From: Caulobacteraceae bacterium
GTDB lineage: Bacteria > Pseudomonadota > Alphaproteobacteria > Caulobacterales > Caulobacteraceae
Direction of reading: 5' to 3'
NCBI GenBank assembly: GCA_025450315.1
Contig: JANWHQ010000091.1
Coordinates: 1-64,000, forward strand
DNA: 64,000 nt
Part shown: positions 26,251 through 35,510 of the stretch, in pieces
How positions within the stretch are numbered: position 1 is the stretch's first letter
Layout of the letters: every line of letters starts with the position of its first letter
The notes under the pieces: model-generated
Told to the model about the DNA's origin: nothing
The model's input: only the letters and a program-made list of their open reading frames with translations
The model's database searches: none
Program-made: the position numbers and the translations under genes

Positions 26251-27774
26251 CTAGGGCGCTGGCTCTTCCAGGTACCGCCGCCGCACGTGCCGCATGAAGG
26301 CGTCGGCCGAGAGCGGCTGGCCGGTCGCCTCGGTCACCAGCTGGTCGAATCCCACCAGGCTCGCGCGGGCGTGCACCCGGGATCGCGCCCAGGTGAAATA
26401 GGGGCCGAAGTCCCCGCGGGCGAGGGCGGGGCGGATGGCGGGATCCTCGGCGTTGGCGCGCTCGAACAGCTGGGCGGCCAGCAGCGCCCCCATGGCGTAG
26501 TTGGGGAAGTAGCCGATGTAGCCGGCGGCCCAGTGGATGTCCTGCAGGCAGCCCTTGGCCAGGCTGGGCGGGCGGCGTCCGAACATCTTTTCGAACATGT
26601 CGTCCCAGACGCCGGGCAGATCGGCCACCTTGAGGTCGCCCGACAGCAGCGCCTTCTCGATCCGGTAGCGCAGGATCACGTGCAGCGGATAGGAGAGCTC
26701 GTCGGCGTTCACCCGGATGAAGTCGTCGTCCAGCCGCCGGGTGGCGTTCAGCACGTTGCGCGCGGAATAGGGCTCGGGATCGCCGCCCAGCACCTCGGCC
26801 ATCAGGGGCGCCAGATGTTCCAGGAACTCGCGACTGCGGCCGGCCATCATCTCCAGCGACAGCGACTGGCTTTCGTGAACGCTCATGCCGCGGGCCATGC
26901 CGCCGGGCCGGAAGGCGAAGGCGCGCGGCAGGTTGGCCTCGTACATGGCGTGCCCGGCCTCGTGCAGGGTGGCCATGATCGAGAAGCGGACGTCGTCCTC
27001 GTCGTAGCGGGTGGTGAAGCGGACATCGCCCGGGCTGTGCGGCACCGAGAAGGGGTGGGGCGCGGCGTCGATACGGAACTGCTCCGGGTCGTGGCCGACG
27101 GCGATGGCCAGCCGGTGCGAGAGCTCGGTCTGGCGGGCGATGGGGGAGGGCGGGTAGGGGATGGGGTCCGGCCATCCGGCCTGGCGCTCCAGCACCTCGG
27201 CGATCAGCGGCGGCAGCGCCTGGGCCAGCTCGGCGAAGATCGGGTCGACCAGCCGTTCGCCGACCCCCGGGTCGTATTCGTCCATCAGGGCGCCGTAGGG
27301 GGACGTTCCCAGCGCCTCGGCCTTGGCGGCGGCGATCTCGCGCTGGACTTTCAGCAGCTCGTCGAAAGGAGCGGCGAAGCTCTTGAAATCGTTCTCGGGC
27401 TTCGCCCGCGTCCAGATCGCCTGCAGCTCCTGGCTCATCCGGGCCTTGGCCGCCTGCAGCGCCTTTGGGACGGCGGCGGCGTGCACCCAGGTGCGCCGCA
27501 TTTCCTTGAGGTCGGCCCGCTCGTCCGGCTCCAGCCGTGCGGCCAGCTCCTCGGCCTCGGAGAGCTCATCGTCCACGCCGTCGCCGCCGATCAGCTCGGC
27601 GGAAACCTCGGTCAGGGCCGCCATCTGCTCGCCCCGGGCCCAGGCGCCGCCGCGCGGCATGTTGGTCTGGGCGTCCCAGTTCAGCATCATCCTGGCCGCC
27701 GCGAGCTTGCCGGCGGTGGCGAAGCGATGGACGACGCGGGCGTAGGGATCGGGCTGGTCGGGGGGCTGGCTCAT
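26251..27774 (-). CDS. M32 family metallo-carboxypeptidase (Taq carboxypeptidase-like)
   Basis: This 507-aa enzyme is a zinc carboxypeptidase of family M32. The zinc-binding HExxH is seen as TLHEAGHAMYE, and the third ligand lies in the following HESQSLSLEMM. Other family segments are FRIDAAPHPFSVPHSPGDVRFTTRYDEDD and IHWAAGYIGYFPNYAMGALLAAQL. It removes C-terminal residues from peptides in the cytoplasm. Its ATG is 9 bases after the stop region of the 5-FCL gene's neighbourhood on the same strand, so the two may share a transcript. Confidence 0.95.
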   Translation of the reverse strand: MSQPPDQPDPYARVVHRFATAGKLAAARMMLNWDAQTNMPRGGAWARGEQMAALTEVSAELIGGDGVDDELSEAEELAARLEPDERADLKEMRRTWVHAAAVPKALQAAKARMSQELQAIWTRAKPENDFKSFAAPFDELLKVQREIAAAKAEALGTSPYGALMDEYDPGVGERLVDPIFAELAQALPPLIAEVLERQAGWPDPIPYPPSPIARQTELSHRLAIAVGHDPEQFRIDAAPHPFSVPHSPGDVRFTTRYDEDDVRFSIMATLHEAGHAMYEANLPRAFAFRPGGMARGMSVHESQSLSLEMMAGRSREFLEHLAPLMAEVLGGDPEPYSARNVLNATRRLDDDFIRVNADELSYPLHVILRYRIEKALLSGDLKVADLPGVWDDMFEKMFGRRPPSLAKGCLQDIHWAAGYIGYFPNYAMGALLAAQLFERANAEDPAIRPALARGDFGPYFTWARSRVHARASLVGFDQLVTEATGQPLSADAFMRHVRRRYLEEPAP

Positions 27775-27783
27775 GCGGTCAAG

Positions 27784-28377
27784 CTATCGCGCGGCCGGCC
27801 CTTCGAACACCACGCCCTTCTCGGTGACGATGTAGTCCATCGGGATGTCGTGCTGGTGGGGGTGGATGTCGTCCATCCGGCAGAAGTCGAAGCCGACGCC
27901 GATCTTCAGGGGCGAGGTGGCGAAGGTCGCGATGGTGCGGTCGTAGAAGCCGGCGCCGTAGCCCAGCCGGTAGCCGTTGCGGTCGAAGCCCACCAGCGGG
28001 ATCAGGAGGGCCGCGGGCTGCACCGGTTCGCCCGAGGCGGGGTGCAGGATGTTCCAGACCCCCGCTTCCATCTTGGTCTCAGGCGTCCAGGGCCGGAACT
28101 CCAGCGGGTGGTGTTTCTGGATCACGACGGGCAGGGCGACTTGGCCGCCGGCGGCGATCACCGCCTTCATCAGCGGGATGCAGTCGTACTCGCGACGGAA
28201 CGGCCAGTAGCAGCCGAGCGACGAGAAGCTCTCCGGCGGGAAACGGGCGGCCAGGCACTCGGTGATCGCCCGGCTGGCCGCCTTGTGGTCGTCCAGCGGC
28301 ATCGACATGCGCGCCTCGATCAGCCGTGCGCGCTCGGCCTTGCGCCAGGTGGTCAGATCGAACTCGGGTGCGCCCAT
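27784..28377 (-). CDS. 5-formyltetrahydrofolate cyclo-ligase
   Basis: This 197-aa enzyme converts 5-formyl-THF to 5,10-methenyl-THF with ATP. The family motifs are present: an N-terminal basic helix (WRKAERARLIEARM) and the C-terminal signature GFDRNGYRLGYGAGFYDRT. Its position between fhs upstream and the M32 peptidase downstream fits one-carbon metabolism, and glyA lies 6 kb away. A palindromic repeat (28401-28518) separates it from fhs. Confidence 0.93.
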   Translation of the reverse strand: MGAPEFDLTTWRKAERARLIEARMSMPLDDHKAASRAITECLAARFPPESFSSLGCYWPFRREYDCIPLMKAVIAAGGQVALPVVIQKHHPLEFRPWTPETKMEAGVWNILHPASGEPVQPAALLIPLVGFDRNGYRLGYGAGFYDRTIATFATSPLKIGVGFDFCRMDDIHPHQHDIPMDYIVTEKGVVFEGPAAR

Positions 28378-28400
28378 TCCACTGAACTCCTTGGGCTTCA

Positions 28401-28518
28401 GCCCCCTTCCCGGCCTTCGGCCGGACTTCCCCCAGAGAGGGACGATCCCGCGTCAGCGCCGGCCCATGATCCTCCCCCCGTTGGGGGAGGGGGACCGCCG
28501 ACGGCGGTGGAGGGGGCC
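28401..28518. repeat. Palindromic GC-rich repeat, copy A (intergenic)
   Basis: This ~118-base element has blocks CCCGGCCTTCGGCCGG, ACTTCCCCCAGAG, GATCCTCCCCCC, GGGGGAGGGGGACCGCC and GACGGCGGTGGAGGGGGCC. The reverse complement of 36299-36404, inside the RibD-type gene, aligns with it along almost its full length. Here it occupies the gap between fhs and the 5-FCL gene. Confidence 0.85.
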
Positions 28519-28534
28519 TTCCGCCTGACCAAGC

Positions 28535-30223
28535 CTACGACAGGCCGATGATGCGGCCGTCGGGCTCGACGTACATGCCTTCCGCCGAGGGAACGCGCGG
28601 CAGGCCCGGCATGGTCATGATGTCCCCGCAGATGGCCACCACGAACTCCGCGCCGGCCGAGAGCCTGACTTCGCGCACCTGCAGCACGTGGCCCGTGGGC
28701 GCGCCCAGCAGCTCCGGATTGGTGGAGTTCGAATACTGGGTCTTGGCGATGCAGACCGGCAGGTTGCCGAAGCCCATCTTCTCCAGCTCGGCCAGGCGGT
28801 CGGTGACGGCCTTGGCCGGAGCCACCTCGCCGGCGTGATAGATCTCGGTGGCGATGGTCTCGATCTTCTTCAGCAGCGGCATGTCGTCGGGGTAGAGCGG
28901 CTTGAAGTCGGCCGTGCCCTTGTCGATGAGATCGACCACCGTGCGGGCCAGCTCCTCGGCGCCGGCGCTGCCCTGGCCCCAGTGCTTGCAGAGGACCGCC
29001 TGGGCGCCGAGCTTGGCGCAGCCGTCCATGATGGCCTGGACCTCCGCCTCGGTGTCGGCGGTGAAGTGGTTGATGGCGACCACCGGCGGCACGCCGAACT
29101 TCTTCACGTTCTCGATATGGCGGGCCAGGTTGGCCATGCCCTTGGTCACCGCCGCGACGTTCTCGGGGCCCAGCTCCTTCTTGGGGACGCCGCCGTGCAT
29201 CTTCAGCGCCCGCACGGTGGCCACGATCACCGCCGCGTCCGGCTTGAGGCCGGCCTTGCGGCACTTGATGTCGAAGAACTTCTCGGCGCCCAGGTCGGCG
29301 CCGAAGCCGGCCTCGGTCACCACATAGTCCGCGACGCCCAGGCCGAGCTTGGTGGCGATCACCGAGTTGCAGCCGTGGGCGATGTTGGCGAACGGGCCGC
29401 CGTGCACGAACACGGGGTTGTTCTCCAGCGTCTGGACCAGGTTGGGCTTCAACGCGTCCTTGAGCACCGCGACCATGGCGCCCGCCGCCTTCAGAGCCTT
29501 GGCGCGCACCGGCTGCCGGTCGCCGCGGGTGGAGGCCACGATGATGTTCTCGATGCGCCGCGTCAGGTCCTCCATCGAGGTCGACAGGCACAGGATGGCC
29601 ATGATCTCGGAGGCCACGGTGATGTCGAAGCCGTCCTCGCGCGGATAGCCGTTGGCCGCGCCGCCCAGGGAGTCGACGATCGAGCGCAGCGCCCGGTCGT
29701 TCATGTCCATGCAGCGCCGCCAGGTGATCCGGCGGGTGTCGATGTTGAGCTCGTTGCCCCAGTAGACGTGGTTGTCGAGCATCGCGGCCAGCAGGTTGTT
29801 GGCGATGCCGATGGCGTGGAAGTCGCCGGTGAAGTGCAGGTTCAGCTCGTCCATCGGGACGACCTGGGCGTAGCCGCCGCCGGCCGCGCCGCCCTTGACG
29901 CCGAAACAGGGGCCCAGGCTGGGTTCGCGCAGGCAGATGGCGGTCCGCTTGCCGATGCGGTTCAGCGCGTCGCCGAGGCCCACCGTCGTGGTGGTCTTGC
30001 CTTCGCCCGCCGGGGTCGGGTTGATCGCCGTGACCAGGATCAGCTTGCCCTGCTTGGGGTTGGCCAGCTTCTCCTTGACGAAGTCCATGGTGATCTTCGC
30101 CTTGTGGTGGCCGTAGGGCTCGACGTTCTGCGCCGGGATGTCCAGGCGGTCGGCGATCTGCTGGATCGGCTTCAGGGTCGCGGCCTGGGCGATCTCCCAA
30201 TCCGTCTTCGGCTTGTCGGTCAT
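28535..30223 (-). CDS. fhs: Formate--tetrahydrofolate ligase
   Basis: This 562-aa enzyme makes 10-formyl-THF from formate, THF and ATP. The P-loop-like nucleotide motif [18 protein letters not shown], the cation/formate-region [26 protein letters not shown] and HTGDFHAI-like [20 protein letters not shown] are all in place, and the length is normal. It is upstream of the 5-FCL gene on the same strand. Together they recover and recycle formyl-folates, and they complement the glyA product in the one-carbon pool. Confidence 0.97.
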   Translation of the reverse strand: MTDKPKTDWEIAQAATLKPIQQIADRLDIPAQNVEPYGHHKAKITMDFVKEKLANPKQGKLILVTAINPTPAGEGKTTTTVGLGDALNRIGKRTAICLREPSLGPCFGVKGGAAGGGYAQVVPMDELNLHFTGDFHAIGIANNLLAAMLDNHVYWGNELNIDTRRITWRRCMDMNDRALRSIVDSLGGAANGYPREDGFDITVASEIMAILCLSTSMEDLTRRIENIIVASTRGDRQPVRAKALKAAGAMVAVLKDALKPNLVQTLENNPVFVHGGPFANIAHGCNSVIATKLGLGVADYVVTEAGFGADLGAEKFFDIKCRKAGLKPDAAVIVATVRALKMHGGVPKKELGPENVAAVTKGMANLARHIENVKKFGVPPVVAINHFTADTEAEVQAIMDGCAKLGAQAVLCKHWGQGSAGAEELARTVVDLIDKGTADFKPLYPDDMPLLKKIETIATEIYHAGEVAPAKAVTDRLAELEKMGFGNLPVCIAKTQYSNSTNPELLGAPTGHVLQVREVRLSAGAEFVVAICGDIMTMPGLPRVPSAEGMYVEPDGRIIGLS

Positions 30224-30420
30224 ATTCAGTCAGCTTTCCGTTCGGTTCGGCGCACGAAGACCGGCCCTCGGCCTTCATTCAGCGGGAAAGGGAGGCGGGA
30301 GCGGAGTCCCGGACAGGCCGCGCGGCCCGCCGCAGGTGCTATGCCGAACTGCCGCCGCCCTGGTCAACCGTCTGCGCACACTGGTAAGCTGGCCGTGGGC
30401 CGTTCTGGGAGGATCACGAC

Positions 30421-31191
30421 GTGAGAAAACTCGTATTGGCCGCAGCGTCCGGCGCGGCGATCCTGTTGGCCGGAGCGGGCCTGGCGCTCGCCGCCGGCCC
30501 GAGCATCCCCGCCTATGTGGATTCCGCGGTGGCCGACCCCGCGCGCCCCGACGCCGATCGCCAGCGCGATCCCGAGCGCAAGCCGGCCGAGGTGCTGACC
30601 TTCGCCGGCGTGCATCCGGGCGAGAAGGTCGGCGAGCTGATCCCGGGCGGCGGCTACTACACCCGCCTGCTCAGCGACATCGTTGGCTCGTCGGGCCATG
30701 TCTATGGCATGTGGCCCGAGGGCATGGCGAAGGGCGCGCCTCAGATGCTCGACGCCCTGGCCAAGATCGCGCCCAACGTGAGCAACCTGACGTTCGGGCC
30801 GGGGGGGCCGAAACCGCCGGAGAAGCTCGACCTGGTGTGGACCACCGAGAACTACCACGACCTGCACAACCCCCCGCGCGGCGCGCCGGCCGGGACGCCG
30901 CAGCCGGATGTGAAGCCGTTCAACAAGGCGGTGTTCGACGCGCTGAAGCCCGGCGGCATCTACCTGATCGAGGATCATGCGGCCGCAGCCGGCGCAGGGC
31001 CCGAGGTCACCTTCAAGATGCACCGCATCGATCCGGCGCAGGTCAAGGCCGAGGTCGAGGCGGTGGGCTTCAAGCTGGTGGGCGAATCGGACGTGCTGAA
31101 GAATCCCGACGATCCCCACACCAAGATGGTGTTCGATCCATCGATCCGCGGCCACACCGACAAGCTGCTGTTGAAGTTCAGGAAGCCGTAG
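30421..31191 (+). CDS. Exported methyltransferase-fold protein, paralogue 1
   Basis: This 256-aa protein starts with a signal peptide (KLVLAAASGAAILLAGAGLALA) and then shows a class I methyltransferase-like fold: VHPGEKVGELIPGGGYYTRLLSDIVG in motif I position, LDLVWTTENYHD, and FDALKPGGIYLIEDH. It is annotated as a methyltransferase by homology in related bacteria, but export is odd for a SAM enzyme. GGAGGATCACGAC precedes the GTG start. A second copy follows 118 bases downstream; both end in NPxDPHTKMVFDPSIRGHTD. Confidence 0.82.
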   Translation: MRKLVLAAASGAAILLAGAGLALAAGPSIPAYVDSAVADPARPDADRQRDPERKPAEVLTFAGVHPGEKVGELIPGGGYYTRLLSDIVGSSGHVYGMWPEGMAKGAPQMLDALAKIAPNVSNLTFGPGGPKPPEKLDLVWTTENYHDLHNPPRGAPAGTPQPDVKPFNKAVFDALKPGGIYLIEDHAAAAGAGPEVTFKMHRIDPAQVKAEVEAVGFKLVGESDVLKNPDDPHTKMVFDPSIRGHTDKLLLKFRKP

Positions 31192-31198
31192 CCGCCCC

Positions 31199-31287
31199 TT
31201 GTCATCCCGGCCGGCGCCGGGATCGCGGAGGACGTGGGCGCTTGTTGCGATCCCGGAAGGGCCGACTTCGCGGCTCTCCGGGATGAC
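31199..31287. repeat. TTGTCATCCCGG-bounded inverted repeat, copy 2
   Basis: TTGTCATCCCGG at 31199 and CCGGGATGAC at 31278 bound this 89-base element. Its reverse complement contains CCGGGATCGCAACAAGCGC, matching copy 1 at 22069 with one change, so the two are the same family in opposite orientation. It lies between the two paralogous genes. Confidence 0.8.
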
Positions 31288-31309
31288 CTAGGAGCAGGGG
31301 AGCAGACGC

Positions 31310-32065
31310 ATGGGTAAGCTGACCATCAAGGTGTTGGGCCTCGCCGCGGCCCTCGGACTCGCGGCGGGCGCCGCGGCGGCGGCGGTGTCGCCTCGGATCC
31401 AGGCGGCGCTGGCCGATCCGAGCCGCCCGGCCGCCGACAAGGCGCGGGACGCCGACCGCAAGGCCGCCGAGATCGTGGCCCTGACCGGGGTCAAGCGGGG
31501 CGACAACGTCGCGGACGTGTTCCCGGGCGCCGGCTACTACACCCGCATCTTCGCCAAGCTGGTCGGCCCCACGGGCCACGTCTACGGCGTGGTGCCGGGC
31601 GACCTCGCCGAGCGGGGCTTCCATCCCTCCGACTTGGTCAAGAAGCTCGCCGCCGAGCCCGGCTATCAGAACGTCAGTCTCGCGGTGGATCCGCTCACCA
31701 CCTGGGCCCCGTCGCCCAAGCTCGACCTGATCTTCATCTCGCAGTTCTATCACGACATGCACAATCCGGGCTTCGGCGGCCCCGACATCGCCGCCGAGGA
31801 CAAGGGGCTGTTCAACGCCCTGAAGCCCGGCGGAACCCTCTTCATCATCGACCACTCCGCGCCCGGGACGGGGATCAGCGCCACCGCGACCCTGCACCGG
31901 ATCGACGAGGCGGCGGTGAAGAGCGAGCTGAATGCCGCGGGTTTCAAGCTGGTGGCCGAGAGCGACGTCCTGAGGAATCCCAACGATCCGCACACCAAGA
32001 TGGTGTTCGACCCCTCGATCCGGGGCCACACCGACCAGTTCGTCCTGAAGTACCGCCGGCCCTGA
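31310..32065 (+). CDS. Exported methyltransferase-fold protein, paralogue 2
   Basis: This 251-aa protein is a tandem paralogue of the gene at 30421: same signal-peptide layout (LTIKVLGLAAALGLAAGAAAAA), DRKAAEIVALTGVKRGDNVADVFPGAGYYTRIFAKLVG, LIFISQFYHDMHN and ALKPGGTLFIIDHSAPGTG. The C-terminal half is nearly identical in motif to its neighbour. Motif I (DVFPGAGYYT) keeps the small residues needed for cofactor binding. A repeat element separates the pair, consistent with an older duplication. The substrate and the source of any SAM outside the cytoplasm are unknown. Confidence 0.82.
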   Translation: MGKLTIKVLGLAAALGLAAGAAAAAVSPRIQAALADPSRPAADKARDADRKAAEIVALTGVKRGDNVADVFPGAGYYTRIFAKLVGPTGHVYGVVPGDLAERGFHPSDLVKKLAAEPGYQNVSLAVDPLTTWAPSPKLDLIFISQFYHDMHNPGFGGPDIAAEDKGLFNALKPGGTLFIIDHSAPGTGISATATLHRIDEAAVKSELNAAGFKLVAESDVLRNPNDPHTKMVFDPSIRGHTDQFVLKYRRP

Positions 32066-32110
32066 CGGCCGTTGGCGCGACGCGAGCGGGCGCCGCGGGC
32101 CCGCTCGCGA

Positions 32111-32124
32111 TTGACCGGCGTCAA
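32111..32124 (+). promoter_or_regulatory. FNR/FixK-type box upstream of hemA
   Basis: TTGACCGGCGTCAA is a perfect dyad of the TTGAY-N4-RTCAA form bound by FNR, FnrL and FixK regulators. It lies 119 bases before the hemA start. In many alphaproteobacteria hemA is activated at low oxygen through such a box. Confidence 0.6.
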
Positions 32125-32242
32125 TTCGCGAACTGGCGGGGGCGGCTAGCTTTCCCTATGTGGACGAGTCGTAAGTCGTGTGCGAAAAGCTGCCCGCCTT
32201 AGCTTGAGAGGGGCCAGTGCGGACCCCAAGGGATCTTAGGAA

Positions 32243-33466
32243 ATGGATTACAAGGCCGCCATCCGGACTGCCGTCGAGCAGGTCAGGTCGGAAGGTCGTT
32301 ATCGCGTGTTCGCCGACCTGAAGCGTCAGCGAGGCTCCTTCCCGCGGGCGACCTGGACCGGTCCGTACGGCGAGCGCGACGTGGTGGTCTGGTGCTCCAA
32401 CGACTATCTCGGCCAGGGCCAGAACCCGGTGGTGATCGAGGCCATGCACGCCGCCATCGACGAGGCCGGCTCGGGCTCTGGCGGCACGCGCAACATCTCC
32501 GGCACCACCCGCTACCACGTCGAACTGGAGCAGGAGCTCGCCGACTGGCACGGCAAGGAAGCCGCCCTGTTGTTCACCTCCGGCTTCGTGTCGAACGAGG
32601 CCACCCTGTCCTCGCTGGTCAAGATCCTGCCGGGGCTGATCATCTTCTCCGACGCTCTGAACCACGCCTCGATGATCGCCGGCATCCGCAACGGCGGCGG
32701 CCAGAAGCACGTGTTCCGGCACAACGACCTGGAGCACCTCGAACAGCTGCTCAAGGCCGCCCCGGCCGATGCGCCCAAGCTCGTCGCCTTCGAGAGCGTC
32801 TATTCGATGGACGGCGACATCTCCGACATCCGCGGCACCGTGGAGCTGGCCAAGCGCTACGGCGCTTTGACCTACATCGACGAGGTGCACGCGGTCGGCA
32901 TGTACGGCCAGCGCGGCGCGGGCGTGGCCGAGCGCGACGGCGTAATGGCCGAGATCGACATCATCGAAGGCACCTTGGGCAAGGCTGTCGGCATGATGGG
33001 CGGCTATATCGCGGGCGACGCCGACCTGGTGGACGCGGTGCGCCTCTACGCCTCGGGCTTCATCTTCACCACCTCCCTGCCGCCGGCCATCACCGCCGGC
33101 GCGGCCGCCTCGATCCGCTGGCTGAAGGCGCACAACGAGGTCCGCGTTCGCCACCAGGAGCGGGCGGCCACCCTGAAGCGGCGCTTCGCCCGGGCCGGCC
33201 TGCCGGTGATGCCGTCGGTCAGCCACATCGCCCCGGTGCTGGTGGGCGATCCGGTGCATACCAAGCTGGTGTCCGACATGCTGCTGCACGACTTCGGGGT
33301 CTATGTGCAGCCGATCAACTATCCGACCGTGCCCAAGGGGACCGAGCGGCTGCGCTTCACGCCCACGCCGCTGCACACCGACGCCATGATGGACGACCTG
33401 ATCGCCGCCATGGACTCGCTGTGGACCCGCTGCAACGTCAAGCGCATGGGCGGCGTCGCGGCCTGA
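32243..33466 (+). CDS. hemA: 5-aminolevulinate synthase
   Basis: This 407-aa PLP enzyme condenses glycine and succinyl-CoA to 5-aminolevulinate, the first step of haem synthesis in alphaproteobacteria (Shemin pathway). The family landmarks are [15 protein letters not shown], the glycine-rich [41 protein letters not shown] and the PLP lysine in [18 protein letters not shown]-like sequence precedes the ATG. The FNR/FixK-type box upstream suggests oxygen-responsive expression. Confidence 0.97.
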   Translation: MDYKAAIRTAVEQVRSEGRYRVFADLKRQRGSFPRATWTGPYGERDVVVWCSNDYLGQGQNPVVIEAMHAAIDEAGSGSGGTRNISGTTRYHVELEQELADWHGKEAALLFTSGFVSNEATLSSLVKILPGLIIFSDALNHASMIAGIRNGGGQKHVFRHNDLEHLEQLLKAAPADAPKLVAFESVYSMDGDISDIRGTVELAKRYGALTYIDEVHAVGMYGQRGAGVAERDGVMAEIDIIEGTLGKAVGMMGGYIAGDADLVDAVRLYASGFIFTTSLPPAITAGAAASIRWLKAHNEVRVRHQERAATLKRRFARAGLPVMPSVSHIAPVLVGDPVHTKLVSDMLLHDFGVYVQPINYPTVPKGTERLRFTPTPLHTDAMMDDLIAAMDSLWTRCNVKRMGGVAA

Positions 33467-33487
33467 GGCCGCTCGCTCCGAAGAGAA

Positions 33488-33931
33488 CTAGGCCTTGCCC
33501 GGCCGCTTGCGCCGCACCCCGCGGCCCAGGCCGATCTGCTTGGCGAAGTCCGAGCGGCGGGCGGCGTAGTTGGGAGCGACCATCGGGTAGTCGGCCGGCA
33601 GGCCCCATTTGCGGCGGTAGTCCTCGGGGCTCATGTTGTAGCGTGAGCGCAGGTAGCGCTTCAGCATCTTCAGCCGCGCCCCGTCCTCCAGGCAGATGAT
33701 GTAGTCCGGCTGGACCGAGCGGGAGATCGGCGCGGCGGGCTTCTGGCGCGCGGCCGGCGCGGCGGCCTGCGGCCGGTTCAGGTCGCTGAGGGCGGTGTGC
33801 ACCTGGCGGACGATGTCGCTGATCCCGGAGGGCTGGACCGGGTTGCGCGAAACATAGGCCGCGACGATATCGGCGCTCAGACGCAGCAGGTCCTGGCCGG
33901 AAAGTTCTTCGACGTCGGGATCTGCTGACAT
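33488..33931 (-). CDS. MucR/Ros family transcriptional regulator
   Basis: This 147-aa protein has the MucR layout: an N-terminal helical oligomerisation region (DLLRLSADIVAAYVSRNPV, SGISDIVRQVHTALSDL), a linker, and the C-terminal Ros-type finger domain SVQPDYIICLEDGARLKMLKRYLRSRYNMSPEDYRRKWGLPADYPMVAPNYAARRSDFAK. The usual His ligands of the zinc finger (LKRHL...H) are replaced by Tyr (LKRYLRSRY), so zinc binding is doubtful. MucR proteins act as H-NS-like repressors and cell-cycle regulators in alphaproteobacteria. The start at 33931 discards a long unsupported upstream frame. Confidence 0.92.
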   Translation of the reverse strand: MSADPDVEELSGQDLLRLSADIVAAYVSRNPVQPSGISDIVRQVHTALSDLNRPQAAAPAARQKPAAPISRSVQPDYIICLEDGARLKMLKRYLRSRYNMSPEDYRRKWGLPADYPMVAPNYAARRSDFAKQIGLGRGVRRKRPGKA

Positions 33932-34178
33932 GTCTCTATCTTTCCTGGCCGCGCCCAAGGCCTGGATCCCCCATTCCCGCACAACAGCAGGCTTCGGCGA
34001 ACTGAGCCGAGCGCAGACGCTTAAACAGCCGTAACGAACTTCACCGGTTCGGGTTCCCGCCGCGTCCGCGCTTGCGGCGCGGGCGGCATTGATTGCGCGC
34101 CGGGGGAGGCTAAACAGGGGCGCCGCCGGCTTCCGCCCCGGAATCGCGGCGCTTTTTCCATCCGCGCTCGGAGGCTCC

Positions 34179-35480
34179 ATGACCGCGACGGCACAGATCA
34201 AGACTTCGGCCGGGCTGGACCTTTTCGGGCGCGGGCTGGCCGAGGCCGACCCGGAGATCGCGGCCGTCATCCAGGGAGAGCTGCGCCGCCAGCAGCAGCA
34301 CATCGAGCTGATCGCGTCGGAGAACATCGTGTCGCGCGCGGTGCTCGAGGCCCAGGGCTCGGTGCTGACCAACAAGTACGCCGAGGGCTATCCGAACCGC
34401 CGCTATTACGAGGGCTGCGAGTGGGTGGACCTGGCCGAGCAGATCGCCATCGACCGCGCCAGGAAGCTGTTCGACTGCGCCTTCGCCAACGTGCAGCCGC
34501 ACTCGGGCTCCCAGGCCAACCAGGCGGTGTTCATGGCGCTGCTGCAGCCGGGCGACGCCTTCATGGGCCTGGACCTGGCGGCCGGCGGCCACCTGACCCA
34601 TGGCAGCCCGGTCAACCAGTCCGGCAAGTGGTTCCGGCCCGTGTCCTACAAGGTGCGCCAGCAGGATCAGGTGATGGACTATGACGCCATCGCCGAGTCG
34701 GCCGAGGCCGAGAAGCCCAAGCTGATCATCGTGGGCGGCACCGCCTATGGCAGGATCATCGACTTCAAGCGCTGCCGAGAGATCGCCGACAGCGTGGGCG
34801 CCTATCTGATGGTCGACATGGCCCACTTCGCGGGGCTGGTGGCCGGCGGGGTCTATCCCAGCCCTCTGCCCTGGGCCCACGTGGTGACCACCACCACCCA
34901 CAAGACCCTGCGCGGCCCGCGCGGCGGCATGATCCTCACCAACGACCTGGAGGTGGGCAAGAAGCTGAACCGGGGGGTGTTCCCGGGCCTGCAGGGCGGC
35001 CCCTTGATGCACGTGATCGCCGCCAAGGCCGTGGCCTTCGGCGAGGCGCTGCAGCCCGAGTTCAAGCTCTACGCCCGCCAGGTGGTCGAGAACGCCGAGG
35101 TGCTGGCCAACGGCCTGATCTCCCACGGCCTGAACATCGTCTCGGGCGGCACCGACAGCCACCTGATGCTGGTGGACCTGAGGCCCAAGGGCGTCACCGG
35201 CAAGGCGGCGGCCTCGAGCCTCCACCGCGCCTATCTGACCTGCAACTACAACGGCATCCCCTTCGACCCCCAGCCGCCGATGGTGACCTCGGGCATCCGG
35301 CTGGGCACCCCGGCCTCGACGACGCGCGGGTTCGGGACCCAAGAGTTCCGCCAGGTGGCCGCCCTGATCGCCGAGGTGGTGGAGGGCGTCGCCCAGAACG
35401 GGGACGCCAACGGCGAGGTGGAGACGGCTGTGCGCGAGAAAGTCCTCGACCTGACGGCGCGGTTCCCTATCTACAGCTAA
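34179..35480 (+). CDS. glyA: Serine hydroxymethyltransferase
   Basis: This 433-aa PLP enzyme interconverts serine and glycine with THF. Landmarks are [64 protein letters not shown] and the PLP lysine in [16 protein letters not shown]. The ATG at 34179 follows GGAGG at ideal spacing. It precedes nrdR by 30 bases, a common arrangement, so it may lead the nrdR-rib-nusB operon. Confidence 0.97.
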   Translation: MTATAQIKTSAGLDLFGRGLAEADPEIAAVIQGELRRQQQHIELIASENIVSRAVLEAQGSVLTNKYAEGYPNRRYYEGCEWVDLAEQIAIDRARKLFDCAFANVQPHSGSQANQAVFMALLQPGDAFMGLDLAAGGHLTHGSPVNQSGKWFRPVSYKVRQQDQVMDYDAIAESAEAEKPKLIIVGGTAYGRIIDFKRCREIADSVGAYLMVDMAHFAGLVAGGVYPSPLPWAHVVTTTTHKTLRGPRGGMILTNDLEVGKKLNRGVFPGLQGGPLMHVIAAKAVAFGEALQPEFKLYARQVVENAEVLANGLISHGLNIVSGGTDSHLMLVDLRPKGVTGKAAASSLHRAYLTCNYNGIPFDPQPPMVTSGIRLGTPASTTRGFGTQEFRQVAALIAEVVEGVAQNGDANGEVETAVREKVLDLTARFPIYS

Positions 35481-35510
35481 GATCGACGCCCCAGGAGGAG
35501 CTGAGACCCC

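Noticed and set aside
28378-28534. 6S RNA next to the 5-FCL gene
   Set aside because: 6S RNA often lies beside the cyclo-ligase gene, but this gap is filled by the palindromic repeat that also occurs inside the RibD-type gene, and no 6S-like bulged hairpin is visible.
26287-28551. 754-aa plus-strand ORF opposite the M32 and 5-FCL genes
   Set aside because: It is a shadow frame; the motifs and start sites belong to the minus-strand genes.
34021-34037. CtrA half-site TTAAACAGCCGTAAC upstream of the MucR-like gene
   Set aside because: The second half is TAAC at the wrong spacing, so it does not match the TTAA-N7-TTAA form.
35481-35510. FMN riboswitch in front of the rib genes
   Set aside because: Only 30 bases separate glyA and nrdR, and the rib genes follow nrdR directly, leaving no room for the aptamer.
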